The notes below the pieces were generated by a model. The model was not told the DNA's origin and made no database searches. It saw only the letters and a program-made list of their open reading frames with translations. The position numbers and the translations under genes are program-made. This document shows, one piece after another, positions 18,270 to 26,629 of a stretch of 48,984 bases of DNA. Position 1 is the stretch's first letter; each line of letters starts with the position of its first letter. This stretch comes from Streptococcus caballi DSM 19004 (GTDB taxonomy: Bacteria; Bacillota; Bacilli; Lactobacillales; Streptococcaceae), in the NCBI RefSeq assembly GCF_000379985.1, contig NZ_KB904067.1, forward strand, positions 164-49,147. The letters are read 5' to 3'.

Positions 18270-18872
18270 TTATTGCCCTCCCATTTTTGCAACTTGTGCT
18301 TGCATGTATTTGGCTAAAATATCCGTTTCAATATTAACCTTGTCACCTTTTTTAAGCTGAGATAGGTTCGTTGCTTTAGCTGTGTGTGGAATCAAGGACA
18401 CGCTAAATTGTCCTGACTTGACAGATACCACCGTCAAACTGACACCATTAACTGCGATTGATCCCTGCCCCACGATTTGTCCTGCCAGCTTTTGGGAAAT
18501 AGCAAAGCTGAGCACGATTGCATTTTCATCGCTTTGTTTTTGAACAAGGGTTGCGACACTATCGACGTGACCTGTCACAAGGTGCCCCTCAAAACGCGAA
18601 TTAGCAGCCATAGCCAGCTCAAGATTCACCAAATCACCGATACGACATTCTGAAAAAATAGTACGCTTAAAGGTCTCAGGCATAATATCCACCGTAAACG
18701 TATCACCTGCTTTAGCCACACAAGTCAGACAAACCCCATTGATTGCCATACTATCACCGATTTTGTAATCCGCTAACAATTGTCGTGAAGCTTTGCAAGT
18801 TAATTTGATACTGTGTTGCTGTTTGACGATACGGCTAATACGCCCTTGTTCTTGAATTAATCCTGTAAACAT
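18270..18872 (-). CDS. ribE: riboflavin synthase, alpha chain
   Basis: Dismutates two lumazine molecules into riboflavin and the pyrimidine precursor. It has about 200 residues made of two repeated lumazine-binding barrels: MFTGLIQEQGRI...SMAINGVCLTC...GHLVTGHVD in the first, and IAVNGVSLTV...HTAKATNL in the second. ATGATG occurs at 18870-18875. The second ATG is preferred, because it gives the conserved MFTGLI start and a workable distance to AGGAGG. The ribD stop overlaps the first ATG (ATGA), so ribD and ribE are translationally coupled. Confidence 0.96.
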   Translation of the reverse strand: MFTGLIQEQGRISRIVKQQHSIKLTCKASRQLLADYKIGDSMAINGVCLTCVAKAGDTFTVDIMPETFKRTIFSECRIGDLVNLELAMAANSRFEGHLVTGHVDSVATLVQKQSDENAIVLSFAISQKLAGQIVGQGSIAVNGVSLTVVSVKSGQFSVSLIPHTAKATNLSQLKKGDKVNIETDILAKYMQAQVAKMGGQ

Positions 18873-19927
18873 CATGACCTCCTTTTGGCTGACAAACGGA
18901 CATTATTTCCAATTGTTTGAACAGAAAACTCCGCTAAGTCTTGTGTCTGATCAACCTGACGAGAACTTGATATCGCAGCTCTGCCATTGCCCCCAATAAC
19001 CTTGGGAGTTACGTAAGAAATCATTTCATCCCAAAGACTACTCTCTAAGAAAGCATCATGAACTTGCGCTCCGCCCTCAACATAAACAGACTGAATCTTT
19101 TTCTCATAAAGTGCCTGCAAAATATTAGCAATCGAAAATTCCGGCAAATCAATCACCTTAACATGACTAGGTAAATCTGAAATCTTACGATTACTAAAAA
19201 TAAATATTGGGGCCGAACCATCTGTAAAAATTTGTAACTCTCGTTTGTCAAAAATGCGCCCTGCTTCGTCCAAAATCACACGAACTGGCGGATACAGACT
19301 AGTTCCCATTCCCAATAACCGTGGATTATCAATCAAAACCGTGTCAGCACCAACCAAAATGGCTTGGTAGTTATCTCGCTCATCATGAACAAAACGATTG
19401 GTTTCATCATCGGTCAAGGCAGTTCGTTTGCCAAGCACCGCAATTTTTCCATCTAAGCTCACCGCCTGCTTCAAAACCACATAAGGACGTTGATGTTCAT
19501 AATAAAAGTTATAATGCGGATTAAGTACTCGTGCTTCTTTTTCTAAAATACCAGCAATAACCTCAATCCCTTGGCTTTTTAAAAAGGCCAAACCTTTTCC
19601 AGCAACTAAGGGATTGGGGTCAAGCTGTCCAACAACGACCTTTTTAATGCCAGCTTCAACAATCGCCTGCGTACAAGGCGGCTGCTTCCCAGTATGATGA
19701 CAAGGTTCCAGAGTCACATAAAGGGTTGAATTGGCTAGTTCTTCAGGGACTTTACAATGTAAAATCGCATTTTTCTCAGCATGTTCATGACCATACTGTA
19801 AATGCGCACCACGAGCAATCACACGATTATTTTTAACGATAATCGCACCAACCAAAGGATTGGTATAGGTCTGCCTAAAGCCATTTCTAGCTTCTGCAAT
19901 TGCTTGTGCCATATAAGTTTCGTGCAT
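18872..19927 (-). CDS. ribD: bifunctional diaminohydroxyphosphoribosylaminopyrimidine deaminase / reductase
   Basis: Catalyses the second and third steps after GTP cyclohydrolase II. The N-terminal deaminase (residues 1 to about 145) has the zinc site His49-Ala-Glu51 and PCHHTGKQPPC (Cys76 and Cys85). The C-terminal NADPH-dependent reductase follows (LKQAVSLDGKIAV, ILVGADTVLIDNPRL, VYVEGGAQVHDAFL). The 351-residue length is typical. AAAGGAGG precedes the ATG. It is the first gene of the operon, behind the FMN riboswitch and an attenuator-like terminator. Confidence 0.97.
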   Translation of the reverse strand: MHETYMAQAIAEARNGFRQTYTNPLVGAIIVKNNRVIARGAHLQYGHEHAEKNAILHCKVPEELANSTLYVTLEPCHHTGKQPPCTQAIVEAGIKKVVVGQLDPNPLVAGKGLAFLKSQGIEVIAGILEKEARVLNPHYNFYYEHQRPYVVLKQAVSLDGKIAVLGKRTALTDDETNRFVHDERDNYQAILVGADTVLIDNPRLLGMGTSLYPPVRVILDEAGRIFDKRELQIFTDGSAPIFIFSNRKISDLPSHVKVIDLPEFSIANILQALYEKKIQSVYVEGGAQVHDAFLESSLWDEMISYVTPKVIGGNGRAAISSSRQVDQTQDLAEFSVQTIGNNVRLSAKRRS

Positions 19928-19995
19928 ATAAGCCTCCTTTCCAACAAAAAAATCCCAAGAAAAACAAGCTTAGCGACCTTAGCCAAAGCTATTTT
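19928..19995 (-). other. possible second attenuator segment directly before ribD
   Basis: Close to the ribD ribosome-binding site the minus strand contains GGGATTTTTTTG (about 19938-19952), whose GGGAT can pair with ATCCC about 45 nt upstream around an inner AGCTT/AAGCT stem. It could be a second terminator or structure presenting the ribosome-binding site. This is seen by eye only, and no folding was done. Confidence 0.3.
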
Positions 19996-20057
19996 CATCG
20001 GGATAATTCATTTTTTCCGTTGCTATCAAGCAACACCAAAAAACAATAATTGTAATC

Positions 20058-20085
20058 AAAAACCTCGTAGCAATACACTACGAGG
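20058..20085 (-). terminator. riboswitch-controlled terminator of the rib leader
   Basis: A perfect 8-bp stem CCTCGTAG (20063-20070)/CTACGAGG (20078-20085), followed on the minus strand by TTTTTGATT. It lies between the FMN aptamer and ribD, where a transcription attenuator is expected. Confidence 0.8.
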
Positions 20086-20151
20086 CAATCAAAGACAACT
20101 AAAAAAGTATTTCAAAAAGCAAGAGACTCGCCCTTTGATACTCTATCAATT

Positions 20152-20391
20152 TCTTCTCCCATCCAGACTATACTGTCGGTTCTGGAATCACACCAGATCA
20201 GCTTACGCTCACGGACTTAGCTTTGCTCATTTGATTATCAAACAAAGTTGATTGATAATTTGCTTTTAGTCTAGGCGACACCTCGCAGACATAACTTGTG
20301 TTAGGCAAGAGGCGTCAACAACGAATAAAAGTAAGTAGCAATCATCGACAAAGAATCACCGTCGGTCGGGAATTTCACCCCTCCCCGAAGA
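20152..20391 (-). promoter_or_regulatory. FMN riboswitch (RFN element) with a large insertion
   Basis: The minus strand shows the 5' core GGGGAGGGGTGAAATTCCCG and ACCGACGGTGAT, and the 3' core AGTCCGTGAGC, GATCTGGTGTGATTCCAG, AACCGACAG and AGTCTGGATGGGAGAAG. All are diagnostic of RFN. The aptamer is about 240 nt instead of about 140, because some 120 nt (20226-20348) are inserted between the GGTGAT and AGTCC blocks, closed by a CTTTG/CAAAG pairing. It controls ribDEAH and should repress when FMN is plentiful. Confidence 0.93.
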
Positions 20392-20411
20392 AAACTATTC
20401 AATTCTTTCTT

Positions 20412-20440
20412 AGGTTAGCACGAATCGAGGGAGAAGTCAA
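20412..20440 (-). promoter_or_regulatory. promoter of the rib operon
   Basis: TTGACT (20435-20440), a 17-bp spacer and TAACCT (20412-20417) with extended TG. It starts about 15 nt before the RFN core and just after the stop of the upstream oxidoreductase gene. Confidence 0.78.
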
Positions 20441-20470
20441 TAATAATTTTTTGTTATTTTCTGATTTTTG

Positions 20471-21028
20471 TTACAATTCATTAATCAAATCAATTAATTG
20501 TTTAGCGTGTTTTTGTGATTTTACAACCATCTCTTGTGCTTTGTCAGCGTCCTCGCGAAGTGAGTAAGAAACACCATGTGTGACAATGTGACCTGCATAA
20601 TTTAACTGTGTTAATTTCGCTGTCAAACGAATTGGTGCCAAAAGGTCGTCAATCGTCGTGCCTGATTCTGCACTATAAGCCGCTTCTCCTGCTCCAGTTG
20701 TCAAAGAAGCCACCAGATGTTTTCCTTTCAAAGCATCACCAGTTGAACCATGTGAAAAGCCGTGAACAAAGACTTTTTCAATCCATTTATTAAGCAAAGA
20801 CGGCGTCATATACCAGTACAATGGGTATTGGAAAATAATCACATCAGCCTTTCGCAATTTATCCTGCTCCGCTGCCACATCAATCTGATAATCAGGATAC
20901 AAATCACTCAAAATGTCCAATTCCACCTCTGGCAAAGCTTTCTTCACTTCTTCCAAAATCGTTTTATTGGCTAAAGAATCATTTTTCAAATCGGGATGCC
21001 CTACAACAATTAAAATATTTTTTGACAT
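20471..21028 (-). CDS. flavodoxin-fold NAD(P)H oxidoreductase (quinone/flavin reductase type)
   Basis: 185 residues of the Flavodoxin_2 family (MdaB/KefF/YwrO type). The N-terminal VVGHPDLKNDSLANK phosphate loop, FQYPLYWYMTPSLLNKWIEKVF and LTTGAGEAAY flavin-contact segments are present. Such proteins bind FMN or FAD and reduce quinones, azo compounds or free flavin in the cytosol. The real substrate cannot be read from the sequence. It has its own near-perfect promoter and lies just upstream of the flavin-making rib operon with no visible terminator between them, so read-through into ribDEAH is possible. Confidence 0.85.
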   Translation of the reverse strand: MSKNILIVVGHPDLKNDSLANKTILEEVKKALPEVELDILSDLYPDYQIDVAAEQDKLRKADVIIFQYPLYWYMTPSLLNKWIEKVFVHGFSHGSTGDALKGKHLVASLTTGAGEAAYSAESGTTIDDLLAPIRLTAKLTQLNYAGHIVTHGVSYSLREDADKAQEMVVKSQKHAKQLIDLINEL

Positions 21029-21054
21029 ATTTTTACCTCTCGTATTTTCAGAAA

Positions 21055-21083
21055 ATTATATACATTTCCAAACAATTTGTCAA
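21055..21083 (-). promoter_or_regulatory. promoter of the flavodoxin-fold oxidoreductase gene
   Basis: TTGACA (21078-21083), 17 bp, TATAAT (21055-21060): both hexamers are perfect. Confidence 0.9.
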
Positions 21084-21092
21084 CTGAAAAAG

Positions 21093-21117
21093 AAGTTGAG
21101 ATAAACTTGCTCAACTT
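21093..21117 (-). terminator. intrinsic terminator of the arg operon
   Basis: An 8-bp stem AAGTTGAG/CTCAACTT followed by CTTTTTC on the minus strand, 11 nt after the argD stop and 10 nt before the next promoter. Confidence 0.85.
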
Positions 21118-21127
21118 CCCCTAGCTT

Positions 21128-22258
21128 TTACGCAAAGACCTCTGCCAAAATGGCTACGCCTTGGTTGATTTCTTCCTTCGTCAAAGTCAATGGTGGCAAG
21201 AGACGAATGACATTTGTTCCTGCTGTCAAGACAATCAAGCCCTTATCACGTGCTTTTTCGACCAATTCGGCAAGATTTTCAGTCGTTTCAATCCCAATCA
21301 TGTAACCAAGACCACGAACATCAGTCACTTTTGCATTGCCAGTCAAAACTTTCTTCAATTCAGCTTGCAAGTAATTTCCATTGTCAAACGCTTGTGGCAA
21401 GAAACCGTCAGCCAACATAATATCGAGTACGCTTGAGGCTGCTGACATAACAAGTTTATTACCACCAAAAGTTGATCCATGGCTACCGTAAGAGAAAGCA
21501 AAACCAAATTTTTCCTTGGCTAACATGGCACCAACTGGCACACCATTTCCCAGACCTTTTGCCAAAGTGAAAATATCAGGCTCAATACCATAATGTTCAA
21601 ATGAGAACAGTTTCCCAGTACGTCCCATCCCAGTTTGCACCTCATCAACAATCAGCAAAATACCTGTTTCTTGGCAAAATGCGCTTAATGCCGCTACAAA
21701 ATCTTTGCCAGCTGGACGAACACCTGATTCTCCTTGAACCAATTCCAACATAATAGCAGCAGTGTCATCGGTCACCAAGCTTTTCACGCTATCCAAATCA
21801 TTATAAATCGCATAGCTAAAATGTGGCACTACATCACCAAAACCCTCCTTGATTTTGTCTTGCCCAGTTGCGGACATTGACCCAAAAGTACGGCCATGGA
21901 AAGAATTAACAAAAGTAATGATTTCTTGTTTACCAGTCGCCTTACGTGCAATTTTAATAGCCGCTTCGTTAGCTTCAGCACCGCTATTGGCAAAGAAAGC
22001 AAGATAATCTTTGTCACCAATCAATTTGCCAGCCACTTCTTCTTGCAAAGAATTAAGGTACAAGTTTGGCGTATGCCAGATTTCTCCAGCTTGTTTTTGT
22101 AAAGCAGCTTTTACTTCTGGGTGAAAACCAAGATTTGTCACACCAATTCCTGTTGAAAAATCCAGGTATTTCTTGCCATCTTGGTCAAAAAGGTAATTTC
22201 CTTCTGCCTTGACAAATTCAACGGCTGCGCGTTTATAATTTTGAAATAATTTTGTCAT
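21128..22258 (-). CDS. argD: acetylornithine aminotransferase
   Basis: PLP-dependent class III aminotransferase converting N-acetylglutamate semialdehyde to N-acetylornithine. It has about 376 residues with FANSGAEANEAAIKIARK, NSFHGRTFGSMSATGQ, LLIVDEVQTGMGRTGKLF and the PLP-lysine region FTLAKGLGNGVPVGA. The frame opens further upstream, but the ATG at 22258 gives the conserved start MTKLFQNYKRA and has AAAGGGAAG before it; the longer form would overlap argB. Last gene of argC-argJ-argB-argD, 25 nt after argB. Confidence 0.95.
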   Translation of the reverse strand: MTKLFQNYKRAAVEFVKAEGNYLFDQDGKKYLDFSTGIGVTNLGFHPEVKAALQKQAGEIWHTPNLYLNSLQEEVAGKLIGDKDYLAFFANSGAEANEAAIKIARKATGKQEIITFVNSFHGRTFGSMSATGQDKIKEGFGDVVPHFSYAIYNDLDSVKSLVTDDTAAIMLELVQGESGVRPAGKDFVAALSAFCQETGILLIVDEVQTGMGRTGKLFSFEHYGIEPDIFTLAKGLGNGVPVGAMLAKEKFGFAFSYGSHGSTFGGNKLVMSAASSVLDIMLADGFLPQAFDNGNYLQAELKKVLTGNAKVTDVRGLGYMIGIETTENLAELVEKARDKGLIVLTAGTNVIRLLPPLTLTKEEINQGVAILAEVFA

Positions 22259-22283
22259 TGTTATCTTCCCTTTCATGCTAGAT

Positions 22284-23018
22284 TTAGCAGATGATTGAAG
22301 TTCCTGTTGCCAGATTGTCGCCAATCAATACCTCACCAACACCTGCTAAAACGGTATTTACCGCTGATTCAATCTTAGGAATCATGCCTCCTGTGATAAT
22401 TCCTTGCTCAATCTTATCTTGACATTCTGTCGAAGAAAGGCTATCAAGCACCGCTCCATTTTCCAAAACCCCTTTAACGTCCGTCATCAAGACTAATTTT
22501 TCAGCTCTGAGAGCAACGGCAACAGCTGTCGCAAGATAATCCGCATTAATATTTAGCATATCACCGTCTTTAGAATAGCCAATTGAGGCAAGGACAGGTA
22601 GCATTTGATTCGCCAACATTTTTTCCAAGATTTCCGTCTGAATCTGTGAAACATTGCCAACATAACCGTAAGTTTCTTTGTCTAAGAAATCAGCCTGAAC
22701 GACTTTTTCAATATCAGACAAGAGTTGAATGCTATCAATAGACGACTGGTTAAGTTTTTTAACCAAATTTTCGCCAACGATATTTAACAAGGCATAGCTA
22801 ACAAGCTTCATGTCAGATTGGCTTGTCACACGCAGACCGTTGATTTTCTTAACAGGCACGTGCTCTTCTTCCATTAATTTGTTAATCGCAAAGCCGCCAC
22901 CATGAACGATAACCAACTGCTTGCCTGCTTCTTTCCAGTTTTTGATTTGATTAATAAAGTCTTGCGAAAGGTGCTGACTAGCAACACCTCCGATTTTAAT
23001 CACAATAATATTTTCCAT
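22284..23018 (-). CDS. argB: acetylglutamate kinase
   Basis: Phosphorylates N-acetylglutamate in the second step of arginine synthesis. About 244 residues with the amino-acid-kinase motifs VIKIGGVAS, LVIVHGGGFAINKLM, DMLNINADYLATAVA and LMTDVKGVL. It lacks the N-terminal extension seen in arginine-inhibited hexameric enzymes. A longer frame starts at 23051 inside the end of argJ. I choose the ATG at 23018 because AGAGAAG precedes it and the protein then begins with the family's MENIIVIKIGG. Confidence 0.94.
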   Translation of the reverse strand: MENIIVIKIGGVASQHLSQDFINQIKNWKEAGKQLVIVHGGGFAINKLMEEEHVPVKKINGLRVTSQSDMKLVSYALLNIVGENLVKKLNQSSIDSIQLLSDIEKVVQADFLDKETYGYVGNVSQIQTEILEKMLANQMLPVLASIGYSKDGDMLNINADYLATAVAVALRAEKLVLMTDVKGVLENGAVLDSLSSTECQDKIEQGIITGGMIPKIESAVNTVLAGVGEVLIGDNLATGTSIIC

Positions 23019-23031
23019 ATGTTTCTTCTCT

Positions 23032-24234
23032 TTATGTGCGATAAAGGGCATTAATTTTCACGTAGTCGTATGACAAATCGCAGCCCCATGCCTTTCCTTG
23101 CGCTTCTCCTGCATGCAAATCAACAGTGATGGTAATTTCATCTTTATGCATAACATCTTGCATTTCTTCTGCCTCAAACTCAACTGGGCTTGATTTTAAC
23201 ATTACGGCAACGTCTCCCAAATAGATATCAATGTTATCAACGGGAACATCTACACCCGCATAGCCAACCGCTGCTAAAATACGTCCCCAGTTAGGATCCT
23301 CTCCAAAAATCGCTGTTTTAACAAGACTTGAACCAACGACACTTTTTGCCATCATACGGGCATCAAGGGCATTTGGGGCATTTGGGGCATTTTTGACATT
23401 GACTTCAATGAGTTTGCTTGCACCCTCACCGTCTTTGGCGATTTTCTTAGCCAATTCTTGCATGACGTAATTAAGCATGGCTGAGAATTTATCAAATTCG
23501 GGTGTATTTGGCAAAATTTCTTCGTTCAAAGTGCAACCATTTGACATGACAAGAACCATATCGTTTGTTGACGTATCACCATCAACTGTAATTTGATTAA
23601 ATGTTGTTTCAACGTTTTGGCTTAGCGCAAGCTGCAAGGTTTCACTTGAAATATTCGCATCACAAGTGATAAAAGCAAGCATGGTTGCCATATTGGGGTG
23701 AATCATTCCTGAGCCCTTGGCAACACCAGCCATAGTCACCTCATCACGACCAAATTTTTCTGTGACAGCAACGGTTTTAACCATGGTATCTGTTGTTAAA
23801 ATAGCTTTTGAAAAATCATCAGAATTTCCATTAACAACAAGCTTAGAAAGCCCCGTTTTAAGAGTATCCATTGGCAACAAATCACCAATAACACCCGTTG
23901 AAGCAATCCCAACCAAATCAGGTTCAACGCCTAATTTTTCAGCTGTCCATTTTTGCATAGTGTAGGCATCTTCCATTCCTTGCACGCCCGTACAAGAATT
24001 TGCCACTCCTGAATTAACAACGATTGCTTTCATCTTTTTCACTTTTTTAATGGAATTTCGTGTCACAATCAATGGCGCAGCAATGACTTTATTTGTCGTG
24101 TAAACACCTGCTACACTAGCGGGTACTTCTGAAACAATCCAACCAAAATCAAGTTTTCTTTTCTTAAATCCTGCATGCAAACCGTCTGCCGAAAAACCAA
24201 GAGGACTCGCAACATTTCCTTCAATCACTTTCAT
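23032..24234 (-). CDS. argJ: bifunctional glutamate N-acetyltransferase / ornithine acetyltransferase
   Basis: Recycles the acetyl group from N-acetylornithine to glutamate; bifunctional members also acetylate glutamate from acetyl-CoA. The 400-residue precursor self-cleaves before the catalytic Thr of the [13 protein letters not shown] motif into alpha and beta chains. A nine-base tandem repeat (23366-23393) encodes NAPNAPNA in the beta chain, a small in-frame expansion. The start ATG overlaps the TGA of an 11-codon ORF and has only AAGAAG right against it, so initiation may depend on translation of that mini-ORF. Confidence 0.95.
   Translation of the reverse strand: MKVIEGNVASPLGFSADGLHAGFKKRKLDFGWIVSEVPASVAGVYTTNKVIAAPLIVTRNSIKKVKKMKAIVVNSGVANSCTGVQGMEDAYTMQKWTAEKLGVEPDLVGIASTGVIGDLLPMDTLKTGLSKLVVNGNSDDFSKAILTTDTMVKTVAVTEKFGRDEVTMAGVAKGSGMIHPNMATMLAFITCDANISSETLQLALSQNVETTFNQITVDGDTSTNDMVLVMSNGCTLNEEILPNTPEFDKFSAMLNYVMQELAKKIAKDGEGASKLIEVNVKNAPNAPNALDARMMAKSVVGSSLVKTAIFGEDPNWGRILAAVGYAGVDVPVDNIDIYLGDVAVMLKSSPVEFEAEEMQDVMHKDEITITVDLHAGEAQGKAWGCDLSYDYVKINALYRT
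23366..23393 (-). repeat. nine-base tandem repeat inside argJ
   Basis: Three copies of a unit read on plus as GGGCATTTG, giving Asn-Ala-Pro repeated in ArgJ. It keeps frame, so copy-number changes would alter the protein by three residues at a time. Confidence 0.7.
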
Positions 24235-24266
24235 CTTCTTGTACCTGTAACACGTAAGGAACTCAT
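24231..24266 (-). CDS. 11-codon ORF rich in arginine codons, overlapping the argJ start
   Basis: ATG at 24264-24266 encodes [11 protein letters not shown] and ends in TGA, which overlaps the argJ ATG (ATGA). Three of its eleven codons are arginine, two of them AGA-AGA just before the stop. GGGAAG lies immediately upstream and AGAAGG farther back. It may act as a coupling or arginine-sensing leader for argJ, or be chance. No homology can be shown at this length. Confidence 0.35.
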   Translation of the reverse strand: MSSLRVTGTRR

Positions 24267-24304
24267 ACTTCCCAATAACCTTCTGTGCTACTTCCTTTCT
24301 ATTT

Positions 24305-25327
24305 CTATAAATAATTTGGTGAAATCAACAAACCTTCTGTTTCGTTCCACCCATTCATCAAATTTAGATTTTGTACGGCTTGACCAGCAGCGCCTTTAAT
24401 CAAATTATCGATAACAGATACGACCGTCAGCACATTTGTGACATCATTGTAAAGAAAACCAATATCTGTAAAGTTTGAACCGATAACATTGTGCAATTCT
24501 GGCAAATCATCTTGGATGCGAACAAAAGGTTTGTCCTTGTAAGCATCCTTGTAAATGGCGTATAATTCCGCTTCGCTCAATGGCTTTTTCAATTTAACAT
24601 AAGAAGTCGCCATAATCCCACGGTTAACTGGCAACAATGACGTTGAAAACTGAATGTGGTGTAACTTCTTGCTAAATAATTGCAATTCTTGCACAATTTC
24701 AGGAATATGCTGATGACGGTTTAATTTGTAAGTCACGTAGTTATCATGCACATTGACAAAGTGACTTGATTCTGATAATGCTTTACCAGCACCCGTCAAA
24801 CCACTTTTTGCATCAACGATGATTGAATCTTCTTCAGCCGCCCCAACTTTTAGCAATGGAATCAAGGCTAATTCCGTTGCTGTCGCATAGCAACCAGGGT
24901 TTGAAATGAATTTCTTACCCTTGACATCTGTAAATTCTGCCAAAGCATATGTAAATTTATTCAACACATCATCACTAGCTGGTGTTTTTTTATACCATTT
25001 TTCATAAGAATCAGCTGGCAAACGATGATCGCCTGACAAATCAATCACTGGGAAATCAGCTTCAACAAATGGTTGTGCTAATTGGCTAGCCACCCCACTT
25101 GGCGTCGCAAAGAAAATCAAATCCGATTTTGCCATGATTTCTTGAGCATTAAATGCCTCAATAACTAAGTCACAAACGCCAACAAGGTAAGGGTATAATT
25201 CTGACAATTGTCGGCCAATTTCCTTAGTTGCATGAATCGAAGCAATCGTAACATTTTTATGATTATTCAATAATTTAACTAATTCGAGACCACTATATCC
25301 AGTGATACCAACAATTGACACTTTCAT
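24305..25327 (-). CDS. argC: N-acetyl-gamma-glutamyl-phosphate reductase
   Basis: NADPH-dependent reduction of acetylglutamyl phosphate to the semialdehyde. About 340 residues with the N-terminal Rossmann motif [15 protein letters not shown], the catalytic [16 protein letters not shown] (Cys) and the conserved GHRH-like helix region ([10 protein letters not shown]). The frame extends to a GTG at 25336. The ATG at 25327 is preferred, since AAGGGG lies 9 nt before it and the protein then starts [13 protein letters not shown]. First gene of argCJBD, downstream of a promoter covered by ARG-box-like sites. Confidence 0.95.
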   Translation of the reverse strand: MKVSIVGITGYSGLELVKLLNNHKNVTIASIHATKEIGRQLSELYPYLVGVCDLVIEAFNAQEIMAKSDLIFFATPSGVASQLAQPFVEADFPVIDLSGDHRLPADSYEKWYKKTPASDDVLNKFTYALAEFTDVKGKKFISNPGCYATATELALIPLLKVGAAEEDSIIVDAKSGLTGAGKALSESSHFVNVHDNYVTYKLNRHQHIPEIVQELQLFSKKLHHIQFSTSLLPVNRGIMATSYVKLKKPLSEAELYAIYKDAYKDKPFVRIQDDLPELHNVIGSNFTDIGFLYNDVTNVLTVVSVIDNLIKGAAGQAVQNLNLMNGWNETEGLLISPNYL

Positions 25328-25339
25328 AATATACACCCC

Positions 25340-25382
25340 TTGAATAAATATGTATTCAATTTTATAGTATATTTATTCATAA
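25340..25382. promoter_or_regulatory. two ARG-box-like operators
   Basis: Box 1 is TTGAATA-6-TATTCAA (25340-25359), a good ArgR/AhrC dyad. Box 2 (about 25365-25382) contains the half-site ATGAATAAATAT on the minus strand. They flank and overlap the -10 and spacer of the argC promoter, where a bound arginine repressor would block transcription. Confidence 0.7.
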
Positions 25383-25387
25383 GTCAA
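25359..25387 (-). promoter_or_regulatory. promoter of argCJBD
   Basis: TTGACT (25382-25387), 17 bp, TAAAAT (25359-25364), lying inside the ARG-box pair and about 32 nt before the argC ATG. Confidence 0.7.
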
Positions 25388-25405
25388 GTGTTTTTTGCAT
25401 AAAAA

Positions 25406-25437
25406 ACAAAAAAAGCATAAATTTTCACTTATGCTTT
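25406..25437 (-). terminator. intrinsic terminator after the aminotransferase gene
   Basis: A perfect 9-bp stem AAAGCATAA/TTATGCTTT (25412-25437) with eight T including the stem end, 3 nt after the stop of the aminotransferase gene. It isolates the arg operon from upstream transcription. Confidence 0.9.
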
Positions 25438-25439
25438 CA

Positions 25440-26618
25440 CTATTTTTCAAATAATTTCAGTTTGCTAATTCGCTCGACGGCTTCGATGAGGCGGTCTGGT
25501 TCGACGAGTAAACCGATTCTGACGTATCCGTCTCCTTGCTCTCCAAAACCTTTTCCTGGTGCGACAGCAACGTGGGCTTCATTTAATAGCAAATCCGCAA
25601 AGCTTTCGCTGCCATATCCTTCTGGCACGGGCATCCAAGCATAGAATGACCCTTTTGACTCAAAAGCATGCCAACCAATTTTTTCCGCTGCTTGAACAAA
25701 AGCATGGCGACGCTCGTCGTATTTCTGATTTAACCCCGCGATTGCTGCTTTTGCTTTTTCATCTAAAAGAGCTACTGCTCCCGCATCTTGAATAGCAGGG
25801 AAGATACTCACAAAAAGGTGGTCTTGTAGCAAATTAAGCGCTTCAATCAATTGTTCATTTCCTGCCGCAAATGCCAAGCGCCACCCCGCCATATTAAAGG
25901 TCTTAGAAAAAGTGTATAACTCAATGCCGACATCTTTAGCTCCAGGTGTTGACAAAAAGCTTGGATTCTCATAACCGTCTGCCCCTAAGGCAGCATAAGC
26001 AAAATCGCTAACCACCCCAACCTTGTATTTTTTAGCCCAAGCGACGAGTTCTTCGTAAAATGCTGCAGTTGCAACCGCACCTGTCGGATTATTAGGATAA
26101 TTAACATAGATGAATTTCGCACGTTTAGCTACTTCTTCAGGAATAGCTTGCAAGTCTGGTAAGAAATTATTTTCAGCTTTTAATGGAAATGTCTCATAGT
26201 TGATTTTTCCAAGTGACACACTTGAGAGATAATCCGGATAACCTGGGTCTGGCAACAAGAGCAAGTCATCAGGATTCATTGTCGCCAGAGGAAATTCTAC
26301 CAAGCCAATCTTTGCGCCACCAAGGACACAAATTTCCTTTTCGCTATCAAGGTTTACATGATAATTGTCCTTATAAAATTGACTGACTGCCGCTTTAAAA
26401 TTAGCATTTCCACGAAATTGTGAGTATTTATGAGAAGCAGGATTTTTGGCTGATTCAACTAAAGCATCAACAATGTAATCATAAGTTGGCTGGTCTGGAT
26501 TGCCCTGTCCAAGATTGATGACATCATAGCCTTCTGCCACTTTGGCATTAACTTTTGCGACAAGACTAGCAAAAAACTGTTCTGGCAATTCTTGTAAAAT
26601 CTTCGATTGTGAAAACAC
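25440..26618 (-). CDS. class I/II pyridoxal-phosphate aminotransferase (MtnE-like)
   Basis: A fold-type I aminotransferase of 392 residues, with INLGQGNPDQPT, YVNYPNNPTGAVA, SDFAYAALG and the PLP Schiff-base Lys239 in YTFSKTFNMAGWRLAF. This subgroup includes MtnE (YkrV), which transaminates the keto acid of methionine salvage using glutamine. The gene starts 11 nt after an omega-amidase-type gene, the same pairing as ykrU/ykrV in Bacillus. No other methionine-salvage gene is visible here, so the keto-acid partner is open. It may equally serve general glutamine-dependent keto-acid repair. Confidence 0.85.
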   Translation of the reverse strand: MFSQSKILQELPEQFFASLVAKVNAKVAEGYDVINLGQGNPDQPTYDYIVDALVESAKNPASHKYSQFRGNANFKAAVSQFYKDNYHVNLDSEKEICVLGGAKIGLVEFPLATMNPDDLLLLPDPGYPDYLSSVSLGKINYETFPLKAENNFLPDLQAIPEEVAKRAKFIYVNYPNNPTGAVATAAFYEELVAWAKKYKVGVVSDFAYAALGADGYENPSFLSTPGAKDVGIELYTFSKTFNMAGWRLAFAAGNEQLIEALNLLQDHLFVSIFPAIQDAGAVALLDEKAKAAIAGLNQKYDERRHAFVQAAEKIGWHAFESKGSFYAWMPVPEGYGSESFADLLLNEAHVAVAPGKGFGEQGDGYVRIGLLVEPDRLIEAVERISKLKLFEK

Positions 26619-26629
26619 CTTAATTCCTC

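Noticed and set aside
17953..18360. Plus-strand ORF of 135 codons inside ribA/ribE
   Set aside because: It is a frame shadow of two certain genes, and no initiation signals are present.
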